The notes below the pieces were generated by a model that had not been told where the DNA came from, ran no database searches, and was given only the letters and a program-made list of their open reading frames with translations. The translations under genes were made by a program, and so were the position numbers. A stretch of DNA of 64,000 nucleotides, taken from the NCBI GenBank assembly GCA_947243795.1, contig OX365939.1:248001-312000 (forward strand), given 5' to 3'. Below are positions 51,801 through 61,900 of this stretch, piece after piece; position 1 is the stretch's first letter, and each line of letters opens with the position of its first letter. Source of the stretch: Saccharomyces uvarum (Eukaryota; Ascomycota; Saccharomycetes; Saccharomycetales; Saccharomycetaceae).

Positions 51801-52554
51801 GTCCCAATTCCAATGTTGTGGCATTTAATGTGGAGGTTGCACTCGTAGTGTTCGTGGAGCTGGTGGTAAGGATCGAAGAGTCATCCAACGTATAAAACTT
51901 GCCCGCAAATAAAATATTATCGTCATTCAGTTTTACAATCGAGTTCACATTGGAGTCTTTGCCGAACCCTCCAAAGGGTAAAAGCTGGGTGATATTTGAC
52001 GTAGAGTCCCAAACAAGGGCTCCATGGCCCGTCATTGAACCGTTGTTATACGAAAAGTTCCCCCCGAAGTAAACAGAGGTGTCATTCACAAGAACGGCCT
52101 CCACTTGGCCCAAAGACTGGGTGAATATGCGCTCCATTGATAGTGTCGATAGATTGTACAGTACCTGGTTTCCCAGAGGTACATCATTTATGAATCCTGA
52201 CCCGCTAAGAATGAACGAGTCAGCGCCGAACGGCGTGATCTTGTCTATTCGAGTGTCTTCGTCGGCATTTTCCAATAATATATAGGTATTGTTGGAGTAA
52301 TACACTAGTCCACGCGAATTTGTTTCCGAATTTATCTCCTTGGTAAAATTCTGCTGCCCTGTGTACTCGTAGAACGATAAGGCGTCCACGCCGCCAAGAA
52401 TTTGTATCGCGTTGTCATTATCTTGCGATATATTCAAGCTGGGAAGTACATTGTCTTCGATGTTTAGCAGTGCTTTGATACTCTGTAATTGTGATGCCTT
52501 CGAACCCAGTGTAAGAAGAGGAAGTGCGAGTGTCCAGAGACGATGAACAAACAT
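48892..52554 (-). CDS. RAX2: Bud-site selection membrane protein Rax2
   Basis: Rax2 is a large glycosylated type I membrane protein that marks bud necks and division sites with Rax1, to keep the bipolar budding pattern. The 1220-residue product equals the S. cerevisiae length. It has a signal peptide (about 1-20, LWTLALPLLTLGSKA), a very long extracellular part rich in Asn, Ser and Thr with dozens of NxS/T sequons and beta-propeller-like repeats (for example AVLVNDTSVYFGGNFSYNNG, INAIVNFERNSSLLVGGDFQ, LIISGLFATEKQ), one transmembrane helix near the C-terminus (VVLIGLALALGTVSVLGIAG) and a short cytosolic tail of about 40 residues. Confidence 0.97.
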   Translation of the reverse strand: MFVHRLWTLALPLLTLGSKASQLQSIKALLNIEDNVLPSLNISQDNDNAIQILGGVDALSFYEYTGQQNFTKEINSETNSRGLVYYSNNTYILLENADEDTRIDKITPFGADSFILSGSGFINDVPLGNQVLYNLSTLSMERIFTQSLGQVEAVLVNDTSVYFGGNFSYNNGSMTGHGALVWDSTSNITQLLPFGGFGKDSNVNSIVKLNDDNILFAGKFYTLDDSSILTTSSTNTTSATSTLNATTLELGQQIPLRYASWNSQGSTTFESSYLVCPDTNKDAWLYPGTSGSLVCTLPYEVAPTKIRLYNSPNSDNEISLFQILTNPSGSIMNLTYLDPISGELQSCDEFCPLYGRDTLLSATQNVSSALDMISFIDDNNTDVKWSSDFQDFAFANELSVTSLKFTALNSYGNKVGLSGLELYQDTFSTYANNSLNEYGCSALANDSSSSILSNNKWYDGLTGQSYIAIDYVPNQTKPTPTVTFYPSIIHPGHYTINTYTPGCVQDNTCSSRGIVNVTMWNPQNNTMMETYLIYQNNNNLKYDKIYSGYLDFSPEIVMKYVSGIYASNTATIMVADQVNIITDSLDSFSSLSETNSLKRHTPLNGILQYQRSNFTAPTSNGTKIANTTLNLFSVDNYPKNSSMFADIYDKKLILGGTDSHISVIDFNENLKVTASENKTIQGDVYGMTQTNQGLLIFGDVRSSDNKSTVLMFNGSFESVSNYSKTVENAINITLANNDLIVFNNDYILNTSSNSQISNSTSFSLSLWSAGNNGNDDVLFSGAVSQMQFSNLSGSARFLNEDTVEALNLNKGIVPYLGAYLNESTIAYAYKTKSLSKIYFSNNVNPSWNWSDNITKMVYANNQNLLAIGSESSTTAKLSIFNLRNFTTIANETLGSNTKINAIVNFERNSSLLVGGDFQMSKPNCSGLCVYNYESKRWSTFFNNTIVGEITQLTFNNESELIISGLFATEKQQSIRLGSFNLTNSTMVPLLTGSGGKINSFTITEDSIVAWNDTSLLIYKDQKWNTTSLPGNDSSVSSVATIDTNTDSNTLSKRATNNAEKGSILLLNGNFSIPQYGNLQGLLFDSQNWTPYFTSETLEASSYNPTIFINRDVSAEFNSQIPLSNSNITVTSPQSTSPLSPSSSASSESNKKSKKKNIDRGFVVLIGLALALGTVSVLGIAGVILAYVFKDPEGDYRPIKPRIDENEMLDTVPPEKLMKFV

Positions 52555-52988
52555 TTAAATTTCTGTTATCGTATCGAAAAACTGGTGTGTTCTTATTATC
52601 GGTCTTGCTTTTCTATCGTTTTCCAGTCGACCCACTGTATAAATAAATCAAAACGCTATGTCAGTTTTCCTACAAGATCTAATTCGGGGTGAATGGACCA
52701 TAGGACGTTCTTCGAGACCTCTTCTGATGATGAATGATCGCATTTTCATATTTTCCATATTCTTTTTTTTTTGTATCGCGAAAAGAATGAGAAGAATGGC
52801 GTTTTTCACCACTTAAAAAGGACAATTTCCCAATTAGGAGAAAAGTAAACAAAAATGTAAACCCTATAGAGTATTATTCACAAAGAATGTGTGCCCTAAG
52901 TGAAAGTGCCTTGGAGCCCTGGGGAAATTAGGGCACCATTTTACAATAATTATTGATTGTTGTTGCTGCTATGTAAGTCTATAATTGG
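52555..52988 (-). promoter_or_regulatory. RAX2 promoter and ARP6 3' region
   Basis: An SCB-type core CGCGAAA lies at 52777-52783, about 225 bp upstream of the RAX2 start, beside a T tract (52763-52772). SCB elements (Swi4/Swi6) give G1/S expression, which would suit a bud-site protein, but one short match is weak. AAAATGTAAAC at 52854-52864 is one base short of the ARS core consensus. No gene is seen. Confidence 0.35.
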
Positions 52989-54305
52989 CTATATCCAGTT
53001 TTGGTAGCCAAACCTATGCTTGGTACACCAGTCAGGACCGTGCTCGTAGTATTCTTCCCTTGTGACCCTGGCCCTCTGGTAGGATTCGGTCTTTGCAAAC
53101 TGCGACATCACTTTCCAGCCGAAAAGTGTGCCGTCGCCCTCTGGCACTGACACATGACAAGTCCAGTCTGTGGGCAGTTGCCTCTGTAATTCCCTGGCAA
53201 GCCGCTGGGCAAAGTTAGGCAGGTTGAAGTTCCCTCCCGTGCACACGATGTTTCCTATCATGAGGGGCCGTACTATTTCCGGCAGCATAGACAGACTCTC
53301 CAGTATTGCCTCCACGATGCCCGGCTTTATTATTTGAGAAATTTCAGGATGGAAAAACGTCTCTGGGATTGTGAACAGCTCGTCTGTCAATGTTATGGTC
53401 TGTGCATCTGCCGGTAGCGGGCTGCCTTCCTCTTTGGGGTGCCTTACGTAGCCTATGAAACTGGTTTGGAAATCAGGCAGTACGTATTCCAATACGTGCT
53501 TATTCTTTGATTTGAAACTATCGAAATAGGAGGTCGGGCTTACAAAGAGGCACTTTTCCTTGACGTTATTGACGAGTATCGTTTCGTCCATCATGTTGTA
53601 GTGTCTGAATGATAGTGTCTCCTTCAGCAGCCCCGTTAGAAAACGCCCCCCAATGTCCAGTTTTTTCACTGCCTTATAGTACGGTATGCCTTTGAGGACG
53701 GGGATGATCCATGTGCAATCAAATCCAGAATCAATGACCAGTTGGAAATCGTGATAATCGTTGTTCGAGTTCGTTTCATCTACAGGCTCCTTGGATGTAA
53801 AAGTTTTGTCGTCCGAGTCGCTAATAGCAACGTCAGCATCTTCGTCTTTGCCTGAAATAGTCCTCATTTTGCCCTTATATGACTTGGTAAATGGTACAAA
53901 TACAGCTACAGGAGATTTGAATAGACTATCGAACTCGTACTCTTCAAATATCACCTGGTCCGCATGTTTACTTAGTTCTGGCAGAGTCATACAGCTCTCG
54001 CTAGCGATCAAATGATGGCCCTTCCCCTCCTTTAGATCAAACCCAGCAAACTCTGAAGGATTGAAAAGGCAATAATCCCATATGCAACTCTCCAACTCCC
54101 ATAGCGTCAGTTGTCCCAACTCGTGTGGCCTTCTAAAGGTAACGGAGGAGATATCCTTGATGTTTTTAATGTGGTTGGATAAGTACGATGTACCAAATTT
54201 ATCTTTGGCCAATGCATTTAAAGCTCGAAAGGGTATATTGTTAGTGGAAGGCCCAAACTTAATCTCGTAAGAGCCATTATCAATGACGATGGGCGGTGTT
54301 TCCAT
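52989..54305 (-). CDS. ARP6: Actin-related protein Arp6 (SWR1 complex)
   Basis: Arp6 is a nuclear actin-related subunit of the SWR1 complex, which with Swc6 promotes exchange of H2A.Z into nucleosomes. The 438-residue product equals the S. cerevisiae length. Actin-fold elements include the N-terminal phosphate loop PPIVIDNGSYEIKFG, the second phosphate region LVIDSGFDCTWIIPVLKG, and NIVCTGGNFNLPNFAQRLARE for the adenosine-side loop. An acidic insert lies near residues 155-180. It is divergent from SMC4. Confidence 0.97.
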   Translation of the reverse strand: METPPIVIDNGSYEIKFGPSTNNIPFRALNALAKDKFGTSYLSNHIKNIKDISSVTFRRPHELGQLTLWELESCIWDYCLFNPSEFAGFDLKEGKGHHLIASESCMTLPELSKHADQVIFEEYEFDSLFKSPVAVFVPFTKSYKGKMRTISGKDEDADVAISDSDDKTFTSKEPVDETNSNNDYHDFQLVIDSGFDCTWIIPVLKGIPYYKAVKKLDIGGRFLTGLLKETLSFRHYNMMDETILVNNVKEKCLFVSPTSYFDSFKSKNKHVLEYVLPDFQTSFIGYVRHPKEEGSPLPADAQTITLTDELFTIPETFFHPEISQIIKPGIVEAILESLSMLPEIVRPLMIGNIVCTGGNFNLPNFAQRLARELQRQLPTDWTCHVSVPEGDGTLFGWKVMSQFAKTESYQRARVTREEYYEHGPDWCTKHRFGYQNWI

Positions 54306-54571
54306 AGTTAGTTGCCTTGTCCACGATCCTAGTTCTTTTTCTTTTCACAGACTTGTTATTGTTCTTGTTCTTCTTCTTGTATCTCTTCTTCGTAATTACT
54401 GTAGCTAATACTTGTAATTCTGAACGGGCCGCCATTGTTTACAACAAGCGCGAAATAAAGAAATAGATCATCACTTATAGTGAATCGAGTTTGTTCAAGA
54501 AGAAAAGCTCTGAAAGAGACGTCATTTACCTCAACACACTAACCAGGTTGCCAACCAAGGAAATATACTTG
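54306..54571 (+). promoter_or_regulatory. ARP6-SMC4 divergent promoter with an SCB-type site
   Basis: CGCGAAA at 54449-54455 matches the Swi4 SCB core CRCGAAA, about 120 bp before the SMC4 ATG. SMC4 is a chromosome-structure gene, so cell-cycle control is plausible. The ARP6 side is C/T-rich. The site call rests on one seven-base match. Confidence 0.35.
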
Positions 54572-57500
54572 ATGTATGATAGTCCGTTGAGCAAGAGACA
54601 GAAAAGAAAGACTGCCGAGGAACCAGAATTATCTCTTAATCATGGTAATGGCGAACAAGAACCCAAGGCAGAAAAGCAGAATGATCGCACTGAAAAAACA
54701 CCGGATCCAGATTCACTCTCGTTAGAATCATCATATGCTAAATCCCATACTCCCAGAAAACTTGTTTTGAGTTCTGGTGAGAATCGATACGCCTTTTCCC
54801 AACCCACGAACTCAGCAACTTCTTCACTACATGTACCGAACTTGCAACCGCCGGAAACATCTTCTAGGGGCCGTGACTATAAGGCTTACTCTCAATCGCC
54901 GCCTAGGTCTCCAGGGAGGTCCCCGACTAGGAGGTTAGAATTGCTCCAGCTATCACCGGTGAAAAATAGTAGGATTGAATTGCAAAAACTATATGATAGC
55001 CACCAACCATCGGGCGAACAACAGGGCAGGCTGTTTATTGACAAGCTCATTCTCGAAAATTTCAAATCTTATGCTGGTAGGCAAGTAGTGGGGCCCTTTC
55101 ATACAAGCTTCTCAGCTGTAGTGGGCCCTAACGGTTCCGGTAAATCAAATGTCATCGATTCGATGCTATTTGTATTTGGGTTTAGAGCAAATAAGATGAG
55201 ACAGGATAGGCTGTCCGACTTAATTCATAAATCTGAAGATTTTCCGAATTTACAATCATGTTCTGTAGCAGTGCATTTTGAGTACGTCGTTGATGAACCT
55301 TCAGGTACCTCTAGAATAGACAAAGAAAAACCCGGATTGGTAATTACAAGGAAGGCGTTCAAAAACAACTCCTCGAAGTATTACATAAATGGAAAAGAAA
55401 GCAGTTACACAGAAGTGACGAAGCTTTTGAAAAATGAAGGTATCGACCTAGATCATAAAAGATTCTTGATCCTACAAGGTGAGGTTGAAAACATTGCTCA
55501 AATGAAGTCAAAAGCGGAGAAGGAGAGCGATGATGGATTACTGGAATATCTAGAGGACATTATTGGAACGGCCAACTATAAACCGTTAATTGAGGAGCGC
55601 CTGAGCCAAATCGAAACATTAAACGAAATATGCCTAGAAAAGGAAAATAGATTTGAAATCGTCAATCGAGAAAAAAATTCATTGGAATCAGGAAAGGAAA
55701 CTGCTTTAGAATTTTTGGAAAAGGAAAAGCAATTAACGCTTTTAAGGTCAAAACTGTTTCAATTCAAATTGTTGCAAAGTAACTCTAAATTAGCTAGTAC
55801 CTTAGAAAAAACCTCCTCTTTGAATAAAGACTTTGAATCTGAAAAGATAAAATTTCAAGAATCCTTAAAAGAGGTTGATGAAGTTGAAAGTCAACGTAAA
55901 GAAATCAAAGATCGAATGTCATCTTGCGCTTCTCAAGAAAAGACGCTGGCTCTGGAAAAGAGAGAACTGGAAAGCACCAGAGTTTCTCTAGAAGAAAGAA
56001 CAAAGAATCTGGTTAATAAAATGGGGAAAGCAGAAAATAATTTGAAATCCACCAACCATTCAATATCTGAAGCCGAACATCTTCTCGAAGAACTCCATGG
56101 AGAACAGTCTGAACACGAAACAGAGGTTAAGGATTTGAACCAATCGCTGGAAGAGGAACGTCGAATACTTGATGACATCAAATTATCTCTGAAGGATAAA
56201 ACTAAGGACATTTCTGCAGAAATTATTCAACATGAAAAGGATTTAGAACCTTGGGATCTCCAACTTCAAGAGAAGAAATCGCAAATACAATTAGCAGAAT
56301 CGGAACTATTTTTATTAGAAGAAACTCAAGTCAAGCTGAAAAAAAATGTTGAAGCTTTGAAAGAAAATATTTCTGCGAAGAAAGCACGCAAGCAGGAGCT
56401 ACAGGGGTTTATTCTCGATCTCAAAAAGAACCTGAAGTCACTCATAGATGGAAGGTCACAAGGTGAAAAGGATTTTAATACTGCCCATTTAAAGTTAAAA
56501 GAGATGCAAACGATTTTGAACGCCCATCGTCAACGAGCAATGGAAGCTCGCTCCTCTTTATCAAAGGCTGAGAATAAAAGCAAAGTTTTAACAGCTCTAT
56601 CGAGGTTACAAAAGTCAGGTCGTATCAGTGGGTTCCATGGACGTCTGGGGGATCTCGGTGTTATAGACGACGGCTTTGATGTAGCTATTTCTACGGCCTG
56701 TCCAAGGTTGGATGATGTTGTTGTTGATACTGTAGAATGCGCTCAGCACTGTATCGACTACTTGAGAAAGAATAAACTAGGTTATGCAAGGTTTATTTTA
56801 TTGGACAGACTACGCCAATTTAATTTGCAGCCAGTCGATACACCAGAAAATGTACCAAGGCTGTTTGACCTAGTCAAGCCTAAGGATCCAAAATTTTCGA
56901 ACGCATTTTATAGTGTTCTTAGAGATACTTTAGTTGCTCGGGACTTAAAGCAGGCTAACAACGTTGCATACGGGAAGAGGAGGTTTAGAGTAGTCACCAT
57001 AGATGGTAAGTTAATTGACATTTCAGGTACAATGAGCGGTGGTGGGAACCATGTTGCGAAAGGTCTAATGAGAATAGGTAAGAACCAATCAGACAAAATG
57101 GATGTTTATACACCTGAAGAAGTGAACAAAATTGAGAACGATTTGTCTGAAAGAGAGAAGAATTTCCGTGTGGCTAACGATACAGTTCACGAGATGGAGC
57201 AAGAACTGAAAAAAGTGAGAGATGAAGAACCAGATATAGAATCGCAAATACTAAGGGCGGGAATGGAAGCTGATTCTTTAGCTAGCGAATTGACACTAGC
57301 GGAACAACAGGTAGAGGAAGCAAAAATGGCGTATGATAAGTCAGTCAATGACACAGCGCAACTGAATAAAATCATGAAAAATTTGGAACACTTGAGAGGT
57401 GAATATGATGACCTTCAAGCCGAAACTAAAACCAAGAAAGAAAGGATTAAAGCTTTGCAAGACCAAATCATGAAAATTGGCGGTACCAATCTGCAAATGC

Positions 57501-58822
57501 AGAATTCAAAAGTAGAATCACTTTGTCAAAGGATAGATATTCTGGTTGCTAAACTTAAAAAAGTTAAGTCTGGAATAAAGAAATCTGTAGGAGATGTCAC
57601 AAAGTTTCAGAAACAGCTCAAAAATGTTGAAAGAGATATAGAACTTTCATCCAACGAGTTAAGGGTCATCGAGGAAAAATCAGAACAAATAAAACATGAT
57701 TTGATAAAAAATGATACAAATGTAACTGGGGTACTGAACTTGAAAAGTGACTTGGAAGAGCAAAGTGAACAATTGAAGGAAAAGGTGGCTGAAATGGAGG
57801 AAAACATTGATGAATTCAAATCATTGGAAATGGAAATGAAAAACAAGTTGGAAAAGTTGAATTCTTTACTAACTTATATCAAGAGCGATATAAAACAGCA
57901 AGAGAAAGAATTGAATGAACTCTCAATTAGGGACGTGACTCATACGCTTCTACTACTAGATAATAATCAAATGGACATACTCGATGAAGCAGCTGAAGAT
58001 GGGCAGGAACCCAATCAAGAAGACAACTCGAGTAAAGCTCAAGGTGAAACGGAAGGAGAAGAGGGTGATAATGATCATCGCCGTTCTATGAATATTGACG
58101 AAACCTCCGACGAGGTATCAAGAGGAATACCAAGGCTTTCTGAAGATGAATTAAAAGAGTTAAATATAGAGCTTCTCGAAGGTGATATTGGAGAACTAAC
58201 CTGTTATATTGATGCGACTAATGTAGATATTGGTGTTTTAGAAGAGTACGCTAGGCGTTTGGCTGAGTTCAAAAGGAGAAAGCTTGATTTAAACCAAGCT
58301 GTTCAAAAAAGAGACGAGGTTAAAGAACAATTAGAAATACTCAAAAAGAAAAGGTTTGATGAATTTATGACTGGCTTTAATATCATTTCAATGACCTTAA
58401 AAGAAATGTACCAAATGATCACTATGGGTGGGAATGCTGAATTGGAACTTGTAGATAGTTTGGACCCTTTTTCGGAGGGTGTCACATTTAGTGTGATGCC
58501 CCCTAAAAAGAGTTGGAGGAATATTACAAATCTTTCAGGTGGTGAAAAAACTTTGAGTTCCTTGGCTCTGGTGTTTGCTTTGCATAAGTACAAACCTACT
58601 CCCCTTTATGTAATGGATGAAATTGATGCTGCTTTAGATTTTAGAAACGTCTCAATTGTGGCTAACTACATCAAAGAAAGAACCAAAAATGCGCAGTTCA
58701 TTGTTATATCGTTAAGAAATAACATGTTCGAATTAGCACAGCAGTTGGTTGGTGTTTATAAAAGAGATAATAGAACCAAAAGCACCACGGTCAAAAACAT
58801 AGATATTTTAAATAGAAATTAG
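54572..58822 (+). CDS. SMC4: Condensin ATPase subunit Smc4
   Basis: Smc4 pairs with Smc2 in condensin to compact and segregate chromosomes. The product is 1416 residues from the ATG at 54572 (MYDSPLSKRQKRK), against 1418 in S. cerevisiae; the frame is open 27 codons upstream but without an ATG. The Ser/Thr-Pro-rich N-terminal extension has CDK-type sites (SPPRSPGRSP). The Walker A motif GPNGSGKS is at 185-192. Two long coiled coils flank a hinge at about 685-850 (GFHGRLGDLGVIDDGFDVAI). The ABC signature LSGGEKT is at 1321-1327 and Walker B VMDEIDAALD has D1349 and E1350. A poorly conserved acidic stretch lies at about 1160-1205. Confidence 0.98.
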   Translation: MYDSPLSKRQKRKTAEEPELSLNHGNGEQEPKAEKQNDRTEKTPDPDSLSLESSYAKSHTPRKLVLSSGENRYAFSQPTNSATSSLHVPNLQPPETSSRGRDYKAYSQSPPRSPGRSPTRRLELLQLSPVKNSRIELQKLYDSHQPSGEQQGRLFIDKLILENFKSYAGRQVVGPFHTSFSAVVGPNGSGKSNVIDSMLFVFGFRANKMRQDRLSDLIHKSEDFPNLQSCSVAVHFEYVVDEPSGTSRIDKEKPGLVITRKAFKNNSSKYYINGKESSYTEVTKLLKNEGIDLDHKRFLILQGEVENIAQMKSKAEKESDDGLLEYLEDIIGTANYKPLIEERLSQIETLNEICLEKENRFEIVNREKNSLESGKETALEFLEKEKQLTLLRSKLFQFKLLQSNSKLASTLEKTSSLNKDFESEKIKFQESLKEVDEVESQRKEIKDRMSSCASQEKTLALEKRELESTRVSLEERTKNLVNKMGKAENNLKSTNHSISEAEHLLEELHGEQSEHETEVKDLNQSLEEERRILDDIKLSLKDKTKDISAEIIQHEKDLEPWDLQLQEKKSQIQLAESELFLLEETQVKLKKNVEALKENISAKKARKQELQGFILDLKKNLKSLIDGRSQGEKDFNTAHLKLKEMQTILNAHRQRAMEARSSLSKAENKSKVLTALSRLQKSGRISGFHGRLGDLGVIDDGFDVAISTACPRLDDVVVDTVECAQHCIDYLRKNKLGYARFILLDRLRQFNLQPVDTPENVPRLFDLVKPKDPKFSNAFYSVLRDTLVARDLKQANNVAYGKRRFRVVTIDGKLIDISGTMSGGGNHVAKGLMRIGKNQSDKMDVYTPEEVNKIENDLSEREKNFRVANDTVHEMEQELKKVRDEEPDIESQILRAGMEADSLASELTLAEQQVEEAKMAYDKSVNDTAQLNKIMKNLEHLRGEYDDLQAETKTKKERIKALQDQIMKIGGTNLQMQNSKVESLCQRIDILVAKLKKVKSGIKKSVGDVTKFQKQLKNVERDIELSSNELRVIEEKSEQIKHDLIKNDTNVTGVLNLKSDLEEQSEQLKEKVAEMEENIDEFKSLEMEMKNKLEKLNSLLTYIKSDIKQQEKELNELSIRDVTHTLLLLDNNQMDILDEAAEDGQEPNQEDNSSKAQGETEGEEGDNDHRRSMNIDETSDEVSRGIPRLSEDELKELNIELLEGDIGELTCYIDATNVDIGVLEEYARRLAEFKRRKLDLNQAVQKRDEVKEQLEILKKKRFDEFMTGFNIISMTLKEMYQMITMGGNAELELVDSLDPFSEGVTFSVMPPKKSWRNITNLSGGEKTLSSLALVFALHKYKPTPLYVMDEIDAALDFRNVSIVANYIKERTKNAQFIVISLRNNMFELAQQLVGVYKRDNRTKSTTVKNIDILNRN

Positions 58823-58926
58823 TTAGTATGTTTGTTTTATGCAAATATTAAATAGTTACAGTACTGATAAAATTTAAAGTAGAAATAGGGCGAAATTTTT
58901 TTGCAATATAATAGGAAGTGATGCAG

Positions 58927-61900
58927 TCAATGCGTATCGTCCAGTATCTTGACATACTGTTTTTCTGCAAGATAAACTAGCTTTTGGACGGGGATCACTG
59001 CAGTTTGATGAGTAAACTTCGGTAATCTCTTTCTATTAACGCCAAACCATTCCATAGGCGGAGTGGCCTCTCCAAGATCCCTTATTTGAGGCACTTCAAT
59101 CTGTGGCTCTTCAAGCGCAATATAGTTGAACTTAGAAGCGTTTTCTTCTCGCTTAATTGATTCTTCAAGTTCTTCCTCTGTCTGGCCAAACGAAATATTT
59201 GCTGTTTGCGAACGACGAACTGCCAGCGCTTTGACGTGTGTAGTCCACATTTCTTTGATAAAATTTATAGGTCCTAGATTCCACCTGACGGATATTTTGT
59301 CTGAAAAAGAGCATGCGAAAAGATATTCTAAATTGTTAGTCTTTTCTTCTTGTAGAGTTGTCATATGAACTGCAAGTTTTGGAATGTCAATAATGGTACC
59401 GCCAACTATTTTGGATGCATAATGCATATAATCATCAATTGCGATAGAAGCTCCAATTTCTTCGTCTAATTCTTCTTTTGAAGTAGAGAGCGCTGCTGAG
59501 ACATCCAAGACTTGTAGTTGTAAATCTGTCTTTAATTTTTTCCCCGAATGTGTTTCGGAACGTATAGAAACCTTATCAATCCTTACTACCAAAACTTCCA
59601 CATCAAATAAAGATATTGGCGAGATTTGAACCTTCAAAGAGGAAATATTTACTGATAAGTCAGTTCTCAATAACTTTAAGGATCTCAAAATGTCCTTATA
59701 CAATATTGGTTGCTTGGACTCACTCGGATTAGAATCTCGCAGTGTTTCCATATACGATATCTTATTATCTTGCCTCATACGTACAATGGTATTGTATATA
59801 TCCAAAATATTTGCGGCAACCAATGCAGTAGAGCTGAGAGTAATCTCATCTGATGAAAACGAGACTTGCAGCAAATCAGGTAGAATACCCTTGGAATCTT
59901 TTTCATTATGAAGGTGGAAGCGTATGTTATTTATAGTACCAATTAAGAACATATGGTAATCGAAAGCAGCTTTAACTGCTACATCATCAATGTTCAAAGA
60001 GGTAGAGACTAATGGGTGGGTATTTTTACTCTTTTCGAGTGGCCATTTGACTTCGGATACCCAACTTGCGTTCGCGACTTCAAACAAACCACTCAGTCTA
60101 CCTTCTGAGGTCAAGCTAATACCGTCAGTAAAAGCGTGCAATAGTTGCCGCTTTTCGTCATAGTGATCTGTAGCTAGCCATGTTCTTTGAGATCTTAATG
60201 AAATAACACCAAGGGAAGGGCCCAAATCCACGTCACCGCTAAGGTTTGTGAAAATAAGCGTAAAGCACCATGGTATTTCAGTACCAACATCGACATTGCT
60301 GGTCGACGTTAGTGAACTCATATTAATTTCCTTATTGTTAGGCCTTTGCGTAGGTCGTGTATGCAGAATGCTACTGAATCTCCATATGTCTAGAAACAAA
60401 TATAAGTTTTGAAGCTGTTTCACATTGAAAAAGAGACTTACATCAGACACTAAACTTGTTCCATACATACTGATGACATCAGGGTGTGTGAATAAAAGCG
60501 TTAGGTCCATAAAGCCAACCTCAAAAGATGTACTCACCTCTCTTGAAAAAATATGCTTAATAGATGCTTTTGTCTGTTCTAAAGTTAAAGAAAACCCCAG
60601 TGGCTGTTCAGAGTCAAACTCGTTGGTTGTCATGCTAAACAAGAACGATTCGAATCCAACATCCGCCTGGACCTTAGCTTTCGGTTCACAACTTAAACTT
60701 AACTGTTGCTTGGCTGATGTGAGTTTAACAGCTACATCAAATTGACCCAAAAGTCTTTTATAATCGACATTTTGCGTAGAAGGTTTTGTAAAATTTGGTT
60801 TTTTTTCGCCGGTGCTATGTTTCTTTATCATATTCTGTAAACTTTCAGAAAACTCCATCAATAAAGGAGCGCAGCCTGCATATAATGTATTATGTGTTGG
60901 ATCAACAGTGATTAATGTTCTGATCCTATGTGGCTTAGCTTTGCTTTCATCGTGCTTATATGTACAATTAATGGTGACAACTGGACTTTTGAGTTCGAAC
61001 GACGGCTCACTTTTAGCTTCAATGTCGTCATATGTATATACTCGAAAGACACCACCATCATATTTGAAATTACAGTTAACAGATCTAATGTTGTCAAGGA
61101 AGGGAGCCAAACTATTCAAAGCATTTTCAGTATTCGGAGCAGCGTCAGGACTACTGTTTTCCGTATTCGACTCGTGAGGCACGTCCAGAATATTTTTTTT
61201 CAGTTCTTGAAATGCTCGCATGGATTGTAAAGTAGAATCTATAACATCCATAAATGAAGGAAGAAAATTTACGTCTAACGCTTCACCATGAAATCGGAAG
61301 AACCAATCCTTTAGCTCCCCACATCGTTTAAACCAGTAAGATATTTGCATATTCGGTAAGAAGCTTCTATTATATTTTTCCTTCTCGTTTCCTTCAGAAA
61401 AGAAGGTACTTGAAGTATTACCATTTGAAACAGAGAAAAATGCGTCAACAATCGTAAACTTCCCAAAATCCTTTTCATATGCAGAAAATAATCTATTATA
61501 GCCAAACATTAAACCCGGATCATCCCCTGCTCCATACTGGAATAACCAACCTATACAAAATTTGTAAGATAAAATGTGTATGGAACGGAAATTTATAGGT
61601 ATTTCTTTTGGTTTGTCACTCTTACCTGTGAACATTTTGATATTCCAAATATTAGGAGCATGGCGTTTTGAATAGTATTGAACCATATCCAGCAATTTAT
61701 ATGCGCCCCAAATTAGCCTGAGCAAAGAATCGGGAGATAAGCATACTCTGAAATGGGAACTTTCAACTTGGAAGGACTGTTCCGTGTCAACCGTCCTTTG
61801 TAAAGTGGATACCTTTATAGAAAAATCAAGTAACTTGGAGAGGCCAATGGGTAATGACCGCTCTTTTATCAAAAATAGAATATTCTCAATAGACAGCTGC

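Noticed and set aside
52854-52864. Possible replication origin core (AAAATGTAAAC)
   Set aside because: It misses the 11-base ARS consensus by one base. Near matches are frequent in AT-rich yeast DNA, and no B elements could be judged by eye.
54491-54571. Upstream extensions of SMC4, PET309, EMP70, RFU1, LAM6, SPC3, FMP25 and MNL2 frames (SMC4 position shown)
   Set aside because: The extra codons begin with GTG or TTG rather than ATG, and the first ATG gives the expected family length, so I used the ATG starts.
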